Shown here: in pieces, positions 42,498-50,772 of the stretch
How positions within the stretch are numbered: position 1 is the stretch's first letter
Layout: each line of letters opens with the position of its first letter
Source: Rhodocyclaceae bacterium
Lineage (GTDB): Bacteria; Pseudomonadota; Gammaproteobacteria; Burkholderiales; Rhodocyclaceae
Direction: 5' to 3'
NCBI GenBank assembly: GCA_006218025.1
Contig: VBWA01000008.1
Coordinates: 124,001-188,000, forward strand
DNA: 64,000 nt
Translations under genes and position numbers: made by a program
Notes under the pieces: generated by a model
What the model saw: the letters and a program-made list of their open reading frames with translations, nothing else
What the model was told of the DNA's origin: nothing
Database searches by the model: none

Positions 42498-43666
42498 CAG
42501 TGGGATGACTTTCGATGCAGCCACAGCAGCGCAGTCGCCAGCGCCGTCATGGCGACGATGGGCAGGGCGTAGGTGTTGAGGCTGGCCCAGCCGGTGCTGG
42601 TGACCAGCACGCCCGACGACAGCGACGTGAGGCCCTGCACGCCGAGCACGATGAAGTCGTTGGAGCCCTGCACCTTGGCTTTTTCTTCGGGGCGATAGGT
42701 CTCGGTCAGCAGCGTGGTGCCGCCGATGAACAGGAAGTTCCAGCCCACGCCCAGCAGCACCAGCGCCCACCAGAAATGCATCAGCGTGACGCCGGAGAGC
42801 GCAATGCCGATGCAGACGAACATCAACGCCGCGCCGACGATCAGGATGTTCAGCACTCCAAAGCGCTTGATCAGTCCACCCGTGAAAAACGACGGCGCGA
42901 ACATCGCGATGACATGCCATTGCAGGATGAAGGCGGTGCTTGCAAAGGGAAGCCCGCAGATGTCCATGGCCAGCGGTGTCGCCGTCATCAGCAGGTTCAT
43001 CACGCCATAGCCGCAGGCGGCGGCCAGCACGGCGACGACGAAGGCGGGCTGGCGCGCGATCCGGTGCAGCGGGCGGCCGACGGCCTTTTGCTCGCTGGCC
43101 GACAGGGGCGGGATGTCCAGCCGGCTGGCAATCAGCATGGACAGCGCGGCAAAGCCGATCAGCGCGCCATAGGTGGCAAGGTAGGTCGGCTCCAGCAGCG
43201 TGCGCGTCAGCTTGCCGACTTCCGGCCCGATTACGCCGCCGAGGATGCCGCCGGCCAGGGTGAAGGAGATGGCCTTGCCCTTCCAGTCCAGCGGTGCGGC
43301 ATCGGCGGCGGCGAAGCGGTATTGCTGGCCGAAGGCGTTATAGACCCCGGCAAACACGGTGCCGAAGCAGAGCAGCCAGAAGCTGCCGATGCTGACGGCG
43401 AAGGCGGAAATCAGCGCGCCGAGCATGCCGATGCCTGCGCCGAGCATGAAGCCGGCCCGGCGACCGTAACGCTTCATGAAGAAGGCGGCCGGCAGGGTCG
43501 CCAGCGCGCCGCCGATCACATACGTCGTGATGGGCAATGTCGCCAACCGCTTGTCGGCGGCGAGTTGCAGGCCGAGCAGGCCGTTGATTGCGACCAGCGT
43601 GATGCCGTTGGTCAACAGCAGGGCCTGCGCCGCGGCCAGCAGCGCGATGTTTTTTCTGTGGTTCAT
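42497..43666 (-). CDS. MFS transporter
   Basis: A 389-residue protein with about twelve helices in two halves. MKRYGRRAGFMLGAGIGMLGAL is a motif A-like loop. A central basic loop (near residue 200, SEQKAVGRPLHRIARQ) joins the halves, and LLTETYRPEEKAKVQGSNDF sits before helix 10-11. The substrate is unknown. The ATG overlaps the DUF2189 gene's stop (ATGA), and its own stop overlaps the YhhN start, so translation is coupled on both sides. Confidence 0.9.
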   Translation of the reverse strand: MNHRKNIALLAAAQALLLTNGITLVAINGLLGLQLAADKRLATLPITTYVIGGALATLPAAFFMKRYGRRAGFMLGAGIGMLGALISAFAVSIGSFWLLCFGTVFAGVYNAFGQQYRFAAADAAPLDWKGKAISFTLAGGILGGVIGPEVGKLTRTLLEPTYLATYGALIGFAALSMLIASRLDIPPLSASEQKAVGRPLHRIARQPAFVVAVLAAACGYGVMNLLMTATPLAMDICGLPFASTAFILQWHVIAMFAPSFFTGGLIKRFGVLNILIVGAALMFVCIGIALSGVTLMHFWWALVLLGVGWNFLFIGGTTLLTETYRPEEKAKVQGSNDFIVLGVQGLTSLSSGVLVTSTGWASLNTYALPIVAMTALATALLWLHRKSSH

Positions 43667-44439
43667 GGAGTTTGGGGTTCGATCAATGCGCGGTAGGCGT
43701 GCCAGGTGGCATGGCCAACCAGCGGCATGGTGATGATGAGGCCGAGGAAGGCGGTGGCGATGCCGATGAGGGTCAGCAGAACGACCAGCGCACCCCAGAT
43801 CAGCATCATCGGCAGGTTGCGCACCAGGGCCAGAAAGCTCGCCAGCATGGCGGTGATCGTATCCTGGTTGCGCTCCAGCATCATCGGGATGGAAACCACC
43901 GAAACTGCAAACACCAGCCCGGCGAAGATGCCGCCCACGGCGAGATAGGCGAGCAGGAATTCGATGTTGTCGAACTTCAGGATCTGCGTCATGAAGCTTC
44001 CCAGGGTCGGCATGCCGCCCTGATAGAAGAGGGCGAAGATCACCAGCGAGGCGCGCGCCCAGACCAGATAGATGACGATCAGGATCATCGAGTAGATGCC
44101 GAAGCAGCCGATGTTCCGCTTCCAGACCGTCAGCGTGGCCGGCAGGCTCAGCGCTTCGCCGGTCTCGCGACGGCGCGAGAGTTCATAGAAGCCGATGGCA
44201 AGAAACGGCCCGACCAGCATGAACCCGGCGGTGACGGCCGTGACCAGTTGCACGGCATGGCGGAAGGCCATGAAGAGCAGGAAGCCGCCGAGGGCAAAGC
44301 AGATGCCATAGAACAGGCTGGCGAAGCCGCTGGCCCTGAGATCGTCTGCACCGCGCCGCAGCCAGTCGAATGGCGCAGACAGCGGCAGCCCGGTGCGGAC
44401 TACCGGAAAAGGGCGGTGCTGTTCCTGAGGAGTTTCCAT
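43663..44439 (-). CDS. DUF2189 membrane protein
   Basis: A 258-residue inner-membrane protein with about six helices. The start PFDWLRRGADDLRASGFASLFYGICFALGG and the middle GPFLAIGFYELSRRRETGE are hallmarks of DUF2189, a proteobacterial family of unknown function often near redox or membrane-stress genes. It overlaps the MFS gene by four bases and follows the hydrolase gene after 16 bases. Confidence 0.88.
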   Translation of the reverse strand: METPQEQHRPFPVVRTGLPLSAPFDWLRRGADDLRASGFASLFYGICFALGGFLLFMAFRHAVQLVTAVTAGFMLVGPFLAIGFYELSRRRETGEALSLPATLTVWKRNIGCFGIYSMILIVIYLVWARASLVIFALFYQGGMPTLGSFMTQILKFDNIEFLLAYLAVGGIFAGLVFAVSVVSIPMMLERNQDTITAMLASFLALVRNLPMMLIWGALVVLLTLIGIATAFLGLIITMPLVGHATWHAYRALIEPQTP

Positions 44440-44455
44440 GGTGGTTTCCGGCTGG

Positions 44456-45271
44456 TCAGACTATGAAAGCGCGCAGGGCGTCAAGCACCGCATCGGGCTG
44501 CTCGGCCATCAGCGCATGACCGGCGCCGTCGAGGCTTACGCTCCTGACGTCCTTGATTACGGCGGCCAGTTTGGCGGCGGCTTTGGGATGCGTCATCATG
44601 TCCCGGCTGCCGCTGATGATCAACGCCGGACAGGCCAGCGCAGCGGCGGCTTCCATGCCGTGGCCGTAAGCGTTGCAGGCTGCCAGATCGTTGTGCAGCA
44701 CGCCGGGCTTCTGCCGTTCCATGAGGCGGCGCGCAGCGCCCAGCATCCACATGCCCGGCACGGTGTTGCCACCGACGGTGCCGCGCGGCGAATGCGACCA
44801 GCTGTTGATCATGGCGATCGCCTTGGGTTCATTGTCCTTCGCCGGGCCCAGCAGGACGTCGGATACCGGCATCGGCACGGCGGTGCCGATCATGGCAATG
44901 CGGGCGATGCGTGCCGGATGACGGAAGGCGCATTCCAGCGCCGTCAGCGAACCCATGCTGTGGCCGACCAGCGAGACGGTTTTCGCCGCGAAGTTTGCCG
45001 TGTCGCCAGCGCCGACTCTCTCGAGCAGCAATTCGATCCAGTCGGCCAGATCTTCGATCGACGGCAGTGGGCTGCCGGCGCTGCGGCCGTGACCGGGAAG
45101 ATCCACGGCCAGCACGGCAAAGCCGTGGTGGGCGAACCAGCGGCTTTGCAGGCCCCAGACGCTGTGGTCGTTCTGCGCGCCGTGGATGAACACGACGCAG
45201 GGCAGGCTTGCATCAAAAGGCTTGCCGCCGGTGTAGGCGTATGCCGCCTGGCCGTTGATCTCGATTTGCAC
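44456..45271 (-). CDS. Alpha/beta-fold hydrolase
   Basis: A 271-residue hydrolase. VFIHGAQNDHSVW gives the oxyanion loop, VDLPGHGRSAG follows, GHSMGS carries the nucleophilic serine, and GSRDMMTHP plus GAGHALMAEQPDAV supply the acid and histidine. The substrate is unknown. Between the second and third motif, residues about 85-92 (RVGAGDTA) come from an in-frame copy of repeat R. It lies two bases after the metY stop on the same strand, in one operon. Confidence 0.9.
   Translation of the reverse strand: MQIEINGQAAYAYTGGKPFDASLPCVVFIHGAQNDHSVWGLQSRWFAHHGFAVLAVDLPGHGRSAGSPLPSIEDLADWIELLLERVGAGDTANFAAKTVSLVGHSMGSLTALECAFRHPARIARIAMIGTAVPMPVSDVLLGPAKDNEPKAIAMINSWSHSPRGTVGGNTVPGMWMLGAARRLMERQKPGVLHNDLAACNAYGHGMEAAAALACPALIISGSRDMMTHPKAAAKLAAVIKDVRSVSLDGAGHALMAEQPDAVLDALRAFIV
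44996..45019 (-). repeat. Dispersed repeat R, copy 9, inside the hydrolase gene
   Basis: Plus-strand TGCCGTGTCGCCAGCGCCGA then CTCT. In the gene's direction it encodes RVGAGDTA in frame. Confidence 0.85.
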
Positions 45272-45273
45272 GA

Positions 45274-46557
45274 CTACGCCTTCGCTGCGGCAGCGAGGCC
45301 ACGGTTGAGGTCTTCGATCAGGTCGCCGGCATCTTCGAGGCCGATCGACAGGCGGATGGTGCCGGGGTGGATGCCTGCGGCAACCAGCGCCGCATCCGAC
45401 ATGCGGAAATGGGTGGTGGACGCCGGGTGGATCACCAGCGATTTGGCATCGCCGACGTTGGCCAGGTGCGAGAAGACCCGCAGGGCCTCGATAAACTTGC
45501 GGCCCGCCGCGCGACCTCCCTTGAGAGTAAAGCTGAAGACCGACCCGGCACCGCGCGGCAGCAGTTTTTGCGCCAGCGCATGGTCGGGGTGGTTGTCCAA
45601 TTCGGGATAACCAACGCCTGCCACGGCTTCGTGCTTCACCAGATGTGCAACTGCCTGGCGCGTGTTGGCGATGTGCCGTTCCATGCGCAGCGGCAGGGTC
45701 TCGACGCCTTGCAGCAACTGGAAGGCGGTCATCGGGCTCATGCAGGCGCCGAAGTCGCGCAGGCCCTCGCGGCGCGCCCGCAGCAGAAAGGCGGCCACGG
45801 TGGATTCCTCGCTGAAATCCATGCCGTGGAAGCCTTCATAGGGCTCGGTGAGCGTCGGAAATTTCCCGGATTTGTCCCAGTCGAAGCTGCCGCCATCGAC
45901 CAGCAGGCCGCCGATGGCGACGCCGTGGCCGCCGAGAAACTTGGTGGCGGAATGAAAAATCAGGTCGGCGCCGTGATCGAAGGGGCGCATCAGCCAGGGC
46001 GTGGTGAAGGTGCTGTCCACCATCAGCGGCAGGCCGTGCTCATGGGCCAGCGCCGCCACCCGCGGGATGTCCAGCACATCGAGTCCCGGATTGCCCAGCG
46101 TTTCGCCGAACAGCAGGCGCGTTTCGGCGCGGATCGCGGTGCGCCAGGCGTCGAGGTCGCGCGGATCGACGAAGGTGGTGGTGATGCCGAAGCGCGGCAG
46201 CGTGTAGTCGAGCAGGTTGTGCGAACCGCCATAGAGCGAGCGGCTGGCCACGATGTGGCTGCCGGCGCCCATCAGCGTGGCGATCGCCAGGTGCATCGCC
46301 GCCTGGCCCGAGGCCACCGCAATCGCCCCGACGCCGCCTTCGAGCGCCGCGATGCGCTCTTCGAGCACCGCGTTGGTCGGATTGGAGATGCGCGAATAAA
46401 CATGGCCGGCGCGCTCCATGTTGAACAGCGCGGCGGCCTGATCGGAATCCTTGAAAACGAACGAAGTGGTGAGGTAGATCGGCGTCGCCCGCGCACCGAA
46501 GGTTTCGTCCGGCACCTGGCCTGCATGCAGGGCGAGCGTATCGAAGTTGTAAGTCAT
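45274..46557 (-). CDS. metY: O-acetylhomoserine sulfhydrylase (Cys/Met metabolism PLP enzyme)
   Basis: A 427-residue PLP enzyme. TLALHAGQVPDETFGARATPIYLTTSF at the start, SRISNPTNAVLEERIAALEGG, SRSLYGGSHNLL and FHSATKFLGGHG with the PLP-binding lysine are typical. Length and the N-terminal pattern favour MetY, which makes homocysteine from O-acetylhomoserine and sulfide; cystathionine gamma-synthase or MetZ are shorter. It heads or nearly heads an operon with a hydrolase, DUF2189, MFS and YhhN genes. Confidence 0.88.
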   Translation of the reverse strand: MTYNFDTLALHAGQVPDETFGARATPIYLTTSFVFKDSDQAAALFNMERAGHVYSRISNPTNAVLEERIAALEGGVGAIAVASGQAAMHLAIATLMGAGSHIVASRSLYGGSHNLLDYTLPRFGITTTFVDPRDLDAWRTAIRAETRLLFGETLGNPGLDVLDIPRVAALAHEHGLPLMVDSTFTTPWLMRPFDHGADLIFHSATKFLGGHGVAIGGLLVDGGSFDWDKSGKFPTLTEPYEGFHGMDFSEESTVAAFLLRARREGLRDFGACMSPMTAFQLLQGVETLPLRMERHIANTRQAVAHLVKHEAVAGVGYPELDNHPDHALAQKLLPRGAGSVFSFTLKGGRAAGRKFIEALRVFSHLANVGDAKSLVIHPASTTHFRMSDAALVAAGIHPGTIRLSIGLEDAGDLIEDLNRGLAAAAKA

Positions 46558-46566
46558 GAGTTCCTG

Positions 46567-46791
46567 TCAGGCGTATTCGTCGGGATCGGGATCAAGCAAG
46601 CGCTCCAGCGCCGAGATGCGGTCCTTGATCAGCAGTTTTCGCTTCTTCAGGCGCCGCAGCATCAGTTGGTCTTCCGGCGGCGTCAGCGTCAGGCGGCTGA
46701 TCGCGTCGTCGAGATCGCGATGCTCGGTGCGCAAGTCGACCAGACGGGCCTGCAGGATCTCGGGAGTAGCAGTCGCGTCGATGGGTTCCAT
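46567..46791 (-). CDS. YdcH/DUF465 family small protein
   Basis: The ATG at 46791 gives 74 residues: a helical hairpin with ARLVDLRTEHRDLDDAISRL and the conserved basic end QLMLRRLKKRKLLIKDRISALE. This is the YdcH (DUF465) pattern; the family is SlyX-like and of unknown function. It stops nine bases before the metY start on the same strand. In-frame codons further upstream are not needed. Confidence 0.85.
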   Translation of the reverse strand: MEPIDATATPEILQARLVDLRTEHRDLDDAISRLTLTPPEDQLMLRRLKKRKLLIKDRISALERLLDPDPDEYA

Positions 46792-46884
46792 GGCGCTATG
46801 GTATTGGCGCAACCGATTCTTGGCAACCAGCCCCGCGATGCGCCAGACTCCCCGCACCAATCCCTGTTCCGTCAAAAAGCGGCA

Positions 46885-46913
46885 TTGACTGGGGTGTGGA
46901 GGTCAAGGATACT
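46885..46913 (+). promoter_or_regulatory. Sigma-70-type promoter of the CBS gene
   Basis: TTGACT at 46885-46890 and GATACT at 46908-46913 with exactly 17 bases between. Transcription would start near 46920, giving a leader of about 70 bases before the GGAGG and ATG. Confidence 0.7.
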
Positions 46914-46991
46914 TGGTCGCGCGCACTTGCAGCGCCGATCCATCGATGCTGGCTTGATTCACCCGACCAATTCGCAGTGTGGAGGAACGAC

Positions 46992-47423
46992 ATGACGACG
47001 ATCAAACAAATCCTGGCCGGGAAGACACGGCCGATCACCACCGTCGGACCCGACGACACGGTAAAAAGCGCAATCGACCTGATGCGGGAACGCGATATAG
47101 GTGCAGTCATGGTTGTTGCCGGCGGCAAACTGGTCGGCATCTTCACGGAACGCGACTGCCTGCACAAGGTGCTGGCGCTCGACGTCAACCCGCGCGAAAC
47201 CCTGGTGCGGGAAGTAATGTCCCAGAAGGTGCGAATCGCGACACTGGACCTGGAGGTCTCGCAGGGCCTGGCGCTGATGACCGAACGCTTTTTCCGTCAT
47301 CTGCCGGTACTGGACGAGCATGAGAATATTCTCGGCATCGTCTCGATCGGCGATCTGGTCAAGGCGAAGATTTCAGAGCAAACCTTCATCATCGAGCAGA
47401 TGGAGCGATATATCGCCTCCTGA
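46992..47423 (+). CDS. CBS-pair domain protein
   Basis: The ATG at 46992 follows GGAGGAACG. The 143-residue protein is a pair of CBS motifs (DTVKSAIDLMRERDIGAVMVV ... GIFTERDCL; and VSQGLALMTERFFRHLPVLDE ... GIVSIGDLVKA), a fold that binds adenine nucleotides and regulates other proteins. No fused enzyme domain is present. Its target is unknown. It stands alone between two minus-strand groups. Confidence 0.92.
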   Translation: MTTIKQILAGKTRPITTVGPDDTVKSAIDLMRERDIGAVMVVAGGKLVGIFTERDCLHKVLALDVNPRETLVREVMSQKVRIATLDLEVSQGLALMTERFFRHLPVLDEHENILGIVSIGDLVKAKISEQTFIIEQMERYIAS

Positions 47424-47465
47424 GGGGCAAACGGGACGGCGGCGTGCGGCCCAGTTCGGTTCCTG

Positions 47466-48107
47466 TCACTCCGCCAGTCCGTGCTCGAGGCCGTAGCGAA
47501 TCAGCTCCGCCGTGCTCTTGAGGCCCATTTTTTCCAGCAGACGGGCGCGGTAGGTGCTGACGGTGGCGACGCCGAGGTTGAGCTTTTCGGCGATCTGCGT
47601 CAGCGTATTGCCGGTGGAAATAAGCACCAGCACCTGATATTCGCGATCGGTGATCCGTTCATGCGGCGATTTGTCGGAATTGTCGGATATCGCTTCCGCC
47701 AGTTGCTGGGCGACGGCCGGGCTCAGGTATTTCTGGCCGGAGGCCACCTGGCGAATCGCGGTGACCAGCAGCTCGGGCGCGCTCTGCTTGGTGAGGTAGC
47801 CCGAGGCACCGGCCTTCAGGGCGCGCACCGCGTATTGTTCTTCCGGATGCATGCTGAGAATCAGCACCGGCAGGCGCGGGAATTCCTTCTTCAGCGCCTT
47901 GAGGGTATCGATGCCATTCCGGTTGGGCATCGAGACGTCGAGCAGAAACACGTCCCAAGGCTGTTGCCGGGCAAGCTGCAAGGCTTCGGCGCCATCGTCG
48001 GTCTCGCCGGTCACGACCAAGTCCTCGGTTTCGGAAAGAATCTGTTTCAGGCCCTGCCGCACTATGGCATGGTCATCGGCAATGAGAACGTGGATTTTAT
48101 CGGCCAT
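47466..48107 (-). CDS. NarL/FixJ-family response regulator
   Basis: A 213-residue regulator: receiver (about 4-120; D11-D12, D57 in LLDVSMPNRNG, KQ in YLTKQSAPE) and a LuxR-type helix-turn-helix (about 145-210; LTQIAEKLNLGVATVSTYRARLLEKMGLKSTAELIRYGLEHGL). It starts two bases after the stop of the sensor kinase, so the pair is cotranscribed. The target genes are unknown. Confidence 0.94.
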   Translation of the reverse strand: MADKIHVLIADDHAIVRQGLKQILSETEDLVVTGETDDGAEALQLARQQPWDVFLLDVSMPNRNGIDTLKALKKEFPRLPVLILSMHPEEQYAVRALKAGASGYLTKQSAPELLVTAIRQVASGQKYLSPAVAQQLAEAISDNSDKSPHERITDREYQVLVLISTGNTLTQIAEKLNLGVATVSTYRARLLEKMGLKSTAELIRYGLEHGLAE

Positions 48108-48109
48108 GG

Positions 48110-49636
48110 TTAAAACAGGTTGCGCTGCAATTCCTCTTCGCTCGGAGGTTCCACACCCGCGCGTTCCGGAACGCGCAGGATGATGTGAGTGCCGCCGTGT
48201 TCTGCCGGCCCGATGGAAAACTCACCGGCAAGGCTCAATACCCGCTCGCGGATCCCGCGCAGACCAAAGGATTTCGGCTTCTGCATATCCACCTCCGAAA
48301 TGCCGCGTCCGTTGTCCCTGATCTCGAGCAGGATGTTACCGCTTTCGCGCCGCAAACGCATGACAACCAGCGATGCGTGCGCATGTTTCGCGATATTGGT
48401 CAGCGCCTCCTGGGCAATGCGGAACAGTGCCAGCGAAGTATCCGGTTCCGGCTCGATGGCATCTTCGTCGCACTGGACCCGGCACGGGATGCCGAAGCGC
48501 TGGCTGAAGTCCTCCGCCTGGCATTCGATGGCGGCGGGCAGGCCGAACTCCTTGAGAATGCCGGGGCGCAATTCACGGGCGACGCGGCTCGCCGTGCTCA
48601 TCGCCTGATCGAGCAGATGTTCGATCGAGTGGGCCTTCTCGCGCAAATGGTCGGCGCCCTTCGGCAGCTTGCTGGCCAGGTACGCGGCTTCGATTTTCAG
48701 AAAAACCAGAATGGAGCCGAGCTCATCGTGGATGTCGCGCGAGATCCGTTCACGCTCTTCTTCCTTGACCGCTTCGAGGTGAGTCGAAAGCTCCGCAAGC
48801 TGCTGCCGCGAGGCGCGCAGTTCGGATTCATTCTCCTTGCTCTCGGTGACATTGGTGGCGATTCCACGCCATTCGACGACCCCTGAATCGAAACGATGCG
48901 GCGTCGACCGCAGGTTGATCCACTTTTGCCGGGTACGGCCGCGGGTGTGGCCTTCCCAATTGAGCAGCGTGCCGTTCGCGGCGGACCTGCTCAAGGCGTT
49001 TTCGAGACTTTTTCCCTTTTCGACGTCGAAGGCATCGAACAGCCTGTTGGCCGAAGCCAGCAGGTGCTGCTGCTTGAAGCCGAAGAGCTTCTGGCAGCCT
49101 TCGCTGACGAACAGAAAACGAAACCCGCCCTCGATATCGCGCCGCAAATGGAACAGCATGCCCGGCAGGTTGGATGCCAGCGCATCGAAACGCGCCTGGC
49201 TCTCGTTGAGCATTTCCAGCGCGGCGCGATGGTCGGCGCGATGGCGGGCTTCGCGCACTTCGCGCTCGACGGCGGGAATCAGCCGTTCCAGGCGGTCCGC
49301 ATCGATCACGTCGCGCGCCCCCGCCTTCATCGCCGGCTGCATGGCGCGTTCGTCGTCGGGGCCGGCGACGACGATCAGCGGCAGGTCGAAGCCGGCCGTA
49401 TCGATCTGCTGCACCGCCGCTTTTACCGAAAGCAAGGCAAGGCCCGGAATGTAGAGCACTGCGTCCCACGGCTGCTCGGGCAGGGCCTCGCGCAGCCCGG
49501 CCGGGGTGTCGACGCGGTGAAATTCACAGACCTTGTCCGCCCCGGCAAAGACAGGATGCAGGCGCGTCACGACCTCGTCGGATGCGGCGATCACAAGCAG
49601 ATTCAAAGGCTGACGGGGAGTCGAACTGGCGACCAT
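48110..49636 (-). CDS. NarX-type sensor histidine kinase with degenerate receiver
   Basis: A 508-residue cytoplasmic kinase. Residues about 10-130 have a receiver-like fold, but the phosphoacceptor position reads AVLYIPG without aspartate, so it is a pseudo-receiver. A PAS domain (about 145-265) follows. The HisKA_3 domain has H303 in RERISRDIHDELGS, and the HATPase has IAQEALTNIAKHAHAS and GLRGIRERV. It pairs with the adjacent NarL-type regulator. The signal is unknown. Confidence 0.9.
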   Translation of the reverse strand: MVASSTPRQPLNLLVIAASDEVVTRLHPVFAGADKVCEFHRVDTPAGLREALPEQPWDAVLYIPGLALLSVKAAVQQIDTAGFDLPLIVVAGPDDERAMQPAMKAGARDVIDADRLERLIPAVEREVREARHRADHRAALEMLNESQARFDALASNLPGMLFHLRRDIEGGFRFLFVSEGCQKLFGFKQQHLLASANRLFDAFDVEKGKSLENALSRSAANGTLLNWEGHTRGRTRQKWINLRSTPHRFDSGVVEWRGIATNVTESKENESELRASRQQLAELSTHLEAVKEEERERISRDIHDELGSILVFLKIEAAYLASKLPKGADHLREKAHSIEHLLDQAMSTASRVARELRPGILKEFGLPAAIECQAEDFSQRFGIPCRVQCDEDAIEPEPDTSLALFRIAQEALTNIAKHAHASLVVMRLRRESGNILLEIRDNGRGISEVDMQKPKSFGLRGIRERVLSLAGEFSIGPAEHGGTHIILRVPERAGVEPPSEEELQRNLF

Positions 49637-49686
49637 GGGCGACGTCGGATAGGGCGAAGTTGAAGTTTATAGCGGATCGGCTCCGT

Positions 49687-49692
49687 TATAAT
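49687..49692 (+). promoter_or_regulatory. -10 element of the tRNA-Thr gene
   Basis: TATAAT lies ten bases before the mature tRNA 5' end. The upstream TTGAAG is 21 bases away, so the -35 is weak. Confidence 0.5.
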
Positions 49693-49702
49693 TCGCTTTG
49701 TA

Positions 49703-49778
49703 GCCGGCATAGCTCAGTTGGTAGAGCAACCGCCTTGTAAGCGGTAGGTCGTCAGTTCGATTCCGACTGCCGGCACCA
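49703..49778 (+). tRNA. tRNA-Thr (anticodon TGT)
   Basis: A 76-base cloverleaf with encoded CCA. Acceptor arms GCCGGCA and TGCCGGC pair perfectly, the D loop is AGCTCAGTTGGTAGAGC, the anticodon loop is CTTGTAA with TGT at 49736-49738, and the T loop has TTCGATT. A strong terminator follows. Confidence 0.97.
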
Positions 49779-49786
49779 GGTAAAAA

Positions 49787-49822
49787 GCAAAAAGGCCACT
49801 CTTCGGAGTGGCCTTTTTACTT
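49787..49822 (+). terminator. Intrinsic terminator after tRNA-Thr, possibly bidirectional
   Basis: AAAGGCCACTC, loop TTCG, GAGTGGCCTTT, flanked by A-runs on the left and T-runs on the right. It could also end minus-strand transcripts of the HigBA module. Confidence 0.9.
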
Positions 49823-49840
49823 TTGCGGCTGCTTGAACTG

Positions 49841-50152
49841 TCAGGCCGCCATCGGCGCGGGGATAACGTGCATCGGCGCGGCCTTGAATCGCTGCTCTGC
49901 CTGCCAGACATCGTAGGCGCTTTGTTCTGCCAGCCACAGGCGGGCTTCGCCCCCGCGTTCCTTGCCCAGCCATGCTTCAATGCGCAGCGCCATCTCAGGC
50001 GAGATAGCGGCGCGGCCATTCAGCACGCGGGAAAGCGTCACGCGGGCCACGGCCAATTGTTGCGCGGCCTCGGTCACGGAAAGCCCCAGCGCCGGCAGCA
50101 CGTCGTCGCGCAGGGTCAGGCCGGGGTGTGGCGGATTGTGCATTCTGCTCAT
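49841..50152 (-). CDS. higA: HigA-type antitoxin
   Basis: Starting at the ATG at 50152 the protein has 103 residues: MSRMHNPPHPGLTLRDDVLPALGLSVTEAAQQLAVARVTLSRVLNGRAAISPEMALRIEAWLG, the XRE helix-turn-helix of the HigA group. It neutralises the toxin and represses the operon. As usual for HigBA the antitoxin comes second, 13 bases after the toxin's stop. Confidence 0.9.
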   Translation of the reverse strand: MSRMHNPPHPGLTLRDDVLPALGLSVTEAAQQLAVARVTLSRVLNGRAAISPEMALRIEAWLGKERGGEARLWLAEQSAYDVWQAEQRFKAAPMHVIPAPMAA

Positions 50153-50165
50153 GGTCAAATTCCTT

Positions 50166-50447
50166 TCAGTGATAGTCCTGATAATCCACCAATACGGCAT
50201 CAGTCCCGTCAAAAGTGAAGGTCATGCGCCAGTTACCGTTCACCGTCACCGAGTAATGTCCCTTGAGTTCTCGGCCCTTCAGCGGATGCAAGCCCCAGCC
50301 CGGCAGACTCATCCCCTGGACATTGGTCGTTTCGTTCAGGCGTCGCAGCATGGCGGCCAGTCGCGGAGCGTGGGCGGTCTGAATGCCGGCCTTGGTCCCT
50401 TTCTCGAAAAAGGCTTGCAGCCCCTTATGCCGGAACGTCTTGATCAT
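50166..50447 (-). CDS. higB: HigB-type toxin
   Basis: A 93-residue RelE-superfamily ribosome-dependent mRNA interferase: MIKTFRHKGLQAFFEKG, PPGWGLHPLKG-like LPGWGLHPLKGRELKGHYSV and NGNWRMTFTFDG with the conserved aromatic and basic residues, ending VLVDYQDYH. It is followed directly by higA. Confidence 0.92.
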   Translation of the reverse strand: MIKTFRHKGLQAFFEKGTKAGIQTAHAPRLAAMLRRLNETTNVQGMSLPGWGLHPLKGRELKGHYSVTVNGNWRMTFTFDGTDAVLVDYQDYH

Positions 50448-50496
50448 GGCTCATTGTATCGCGTAACGGCACACGCATCAATATCAATCAACGCTT

Positions 50497-50520
50497 CGCC
50501 GTGCCGCCAGCGCCGACTTT
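50497..50520 (-). repeat. Dispersed repeat R, copy 10
   Basis: CGCCGTGCCGCCAGCG then CCGACTTT, upstream of the HigBA module. This is the last copy before the integrated element; I noticed none to its right. Confidence 0.85.
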
Positions 50521-50634
50521 CACGCCTCGACTGATTGGCCGTCATCCTGCGCCGCATCAGTCCACATCTACGACAACTACTATGGGGTGGGGACGGGAAT
50601 ATATGAAGCCTCCCAAGGTTCGTGAACCGGGGAG

Positions 50635-50665
50635 GCAAAAAAAGACCGGAGGTGAGTCCGGTCTT
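50635..50665 (-). terminator. Intrinsic terminator downstream of the tmRNA-like 3' end
   Basis: AAGACCGGA and TCCGGTCTT with loop GGTGAG; in the minus direction the stem is followed by a run of T. It lies nine bases beyond the CCA end of the remnant and marks the native end of that RNA gene. Confidence 0.8.
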
Positions 50666-50673
50666 CAATTTGT

Positions 50674-50728
50674 TGGTGGAGGCGGCGGGAATTGAACCCG
50701 CGACCCTGGCTCAACCATGCGGGTCGGA
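50674..50728 (-). ncRNA. ssrA: 3'-end remnant of tmRNA (ssrA), attachment site of the integrated element
   Basis: In the minus direction it reads GCGGGTTCAATTCCCGC, a T arm, then CGCCTCC A CCA, an acceptor 3' strand with CCA. This looks like the 3' end of betaproteobacterial tmRNA. The 5' strand would carry the G3-U70 type wobble of alanine acceptors, so a tRNA-Ala end is a less likely alternative. The RNA body is absent upstream; instead an integrase follows at once. It is therefore one attachment end, and the intact gene should lie at the other end of the element. Confidence 0.7.
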
Positions 50729-50772
50729 TTGAAATGCTGACCAAAGGCTGACCAAGTGCCTCAGAAAACTTG

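Noticed and set aside
50674-50760. A complete tRNA or tmRNA gene at the integrase border
   Set aside because: Only the T arm, acceptor 3' strand and CCA are found; no D arm, anticodon arm or 5' acceptor strand lies upstream on the minus strand.
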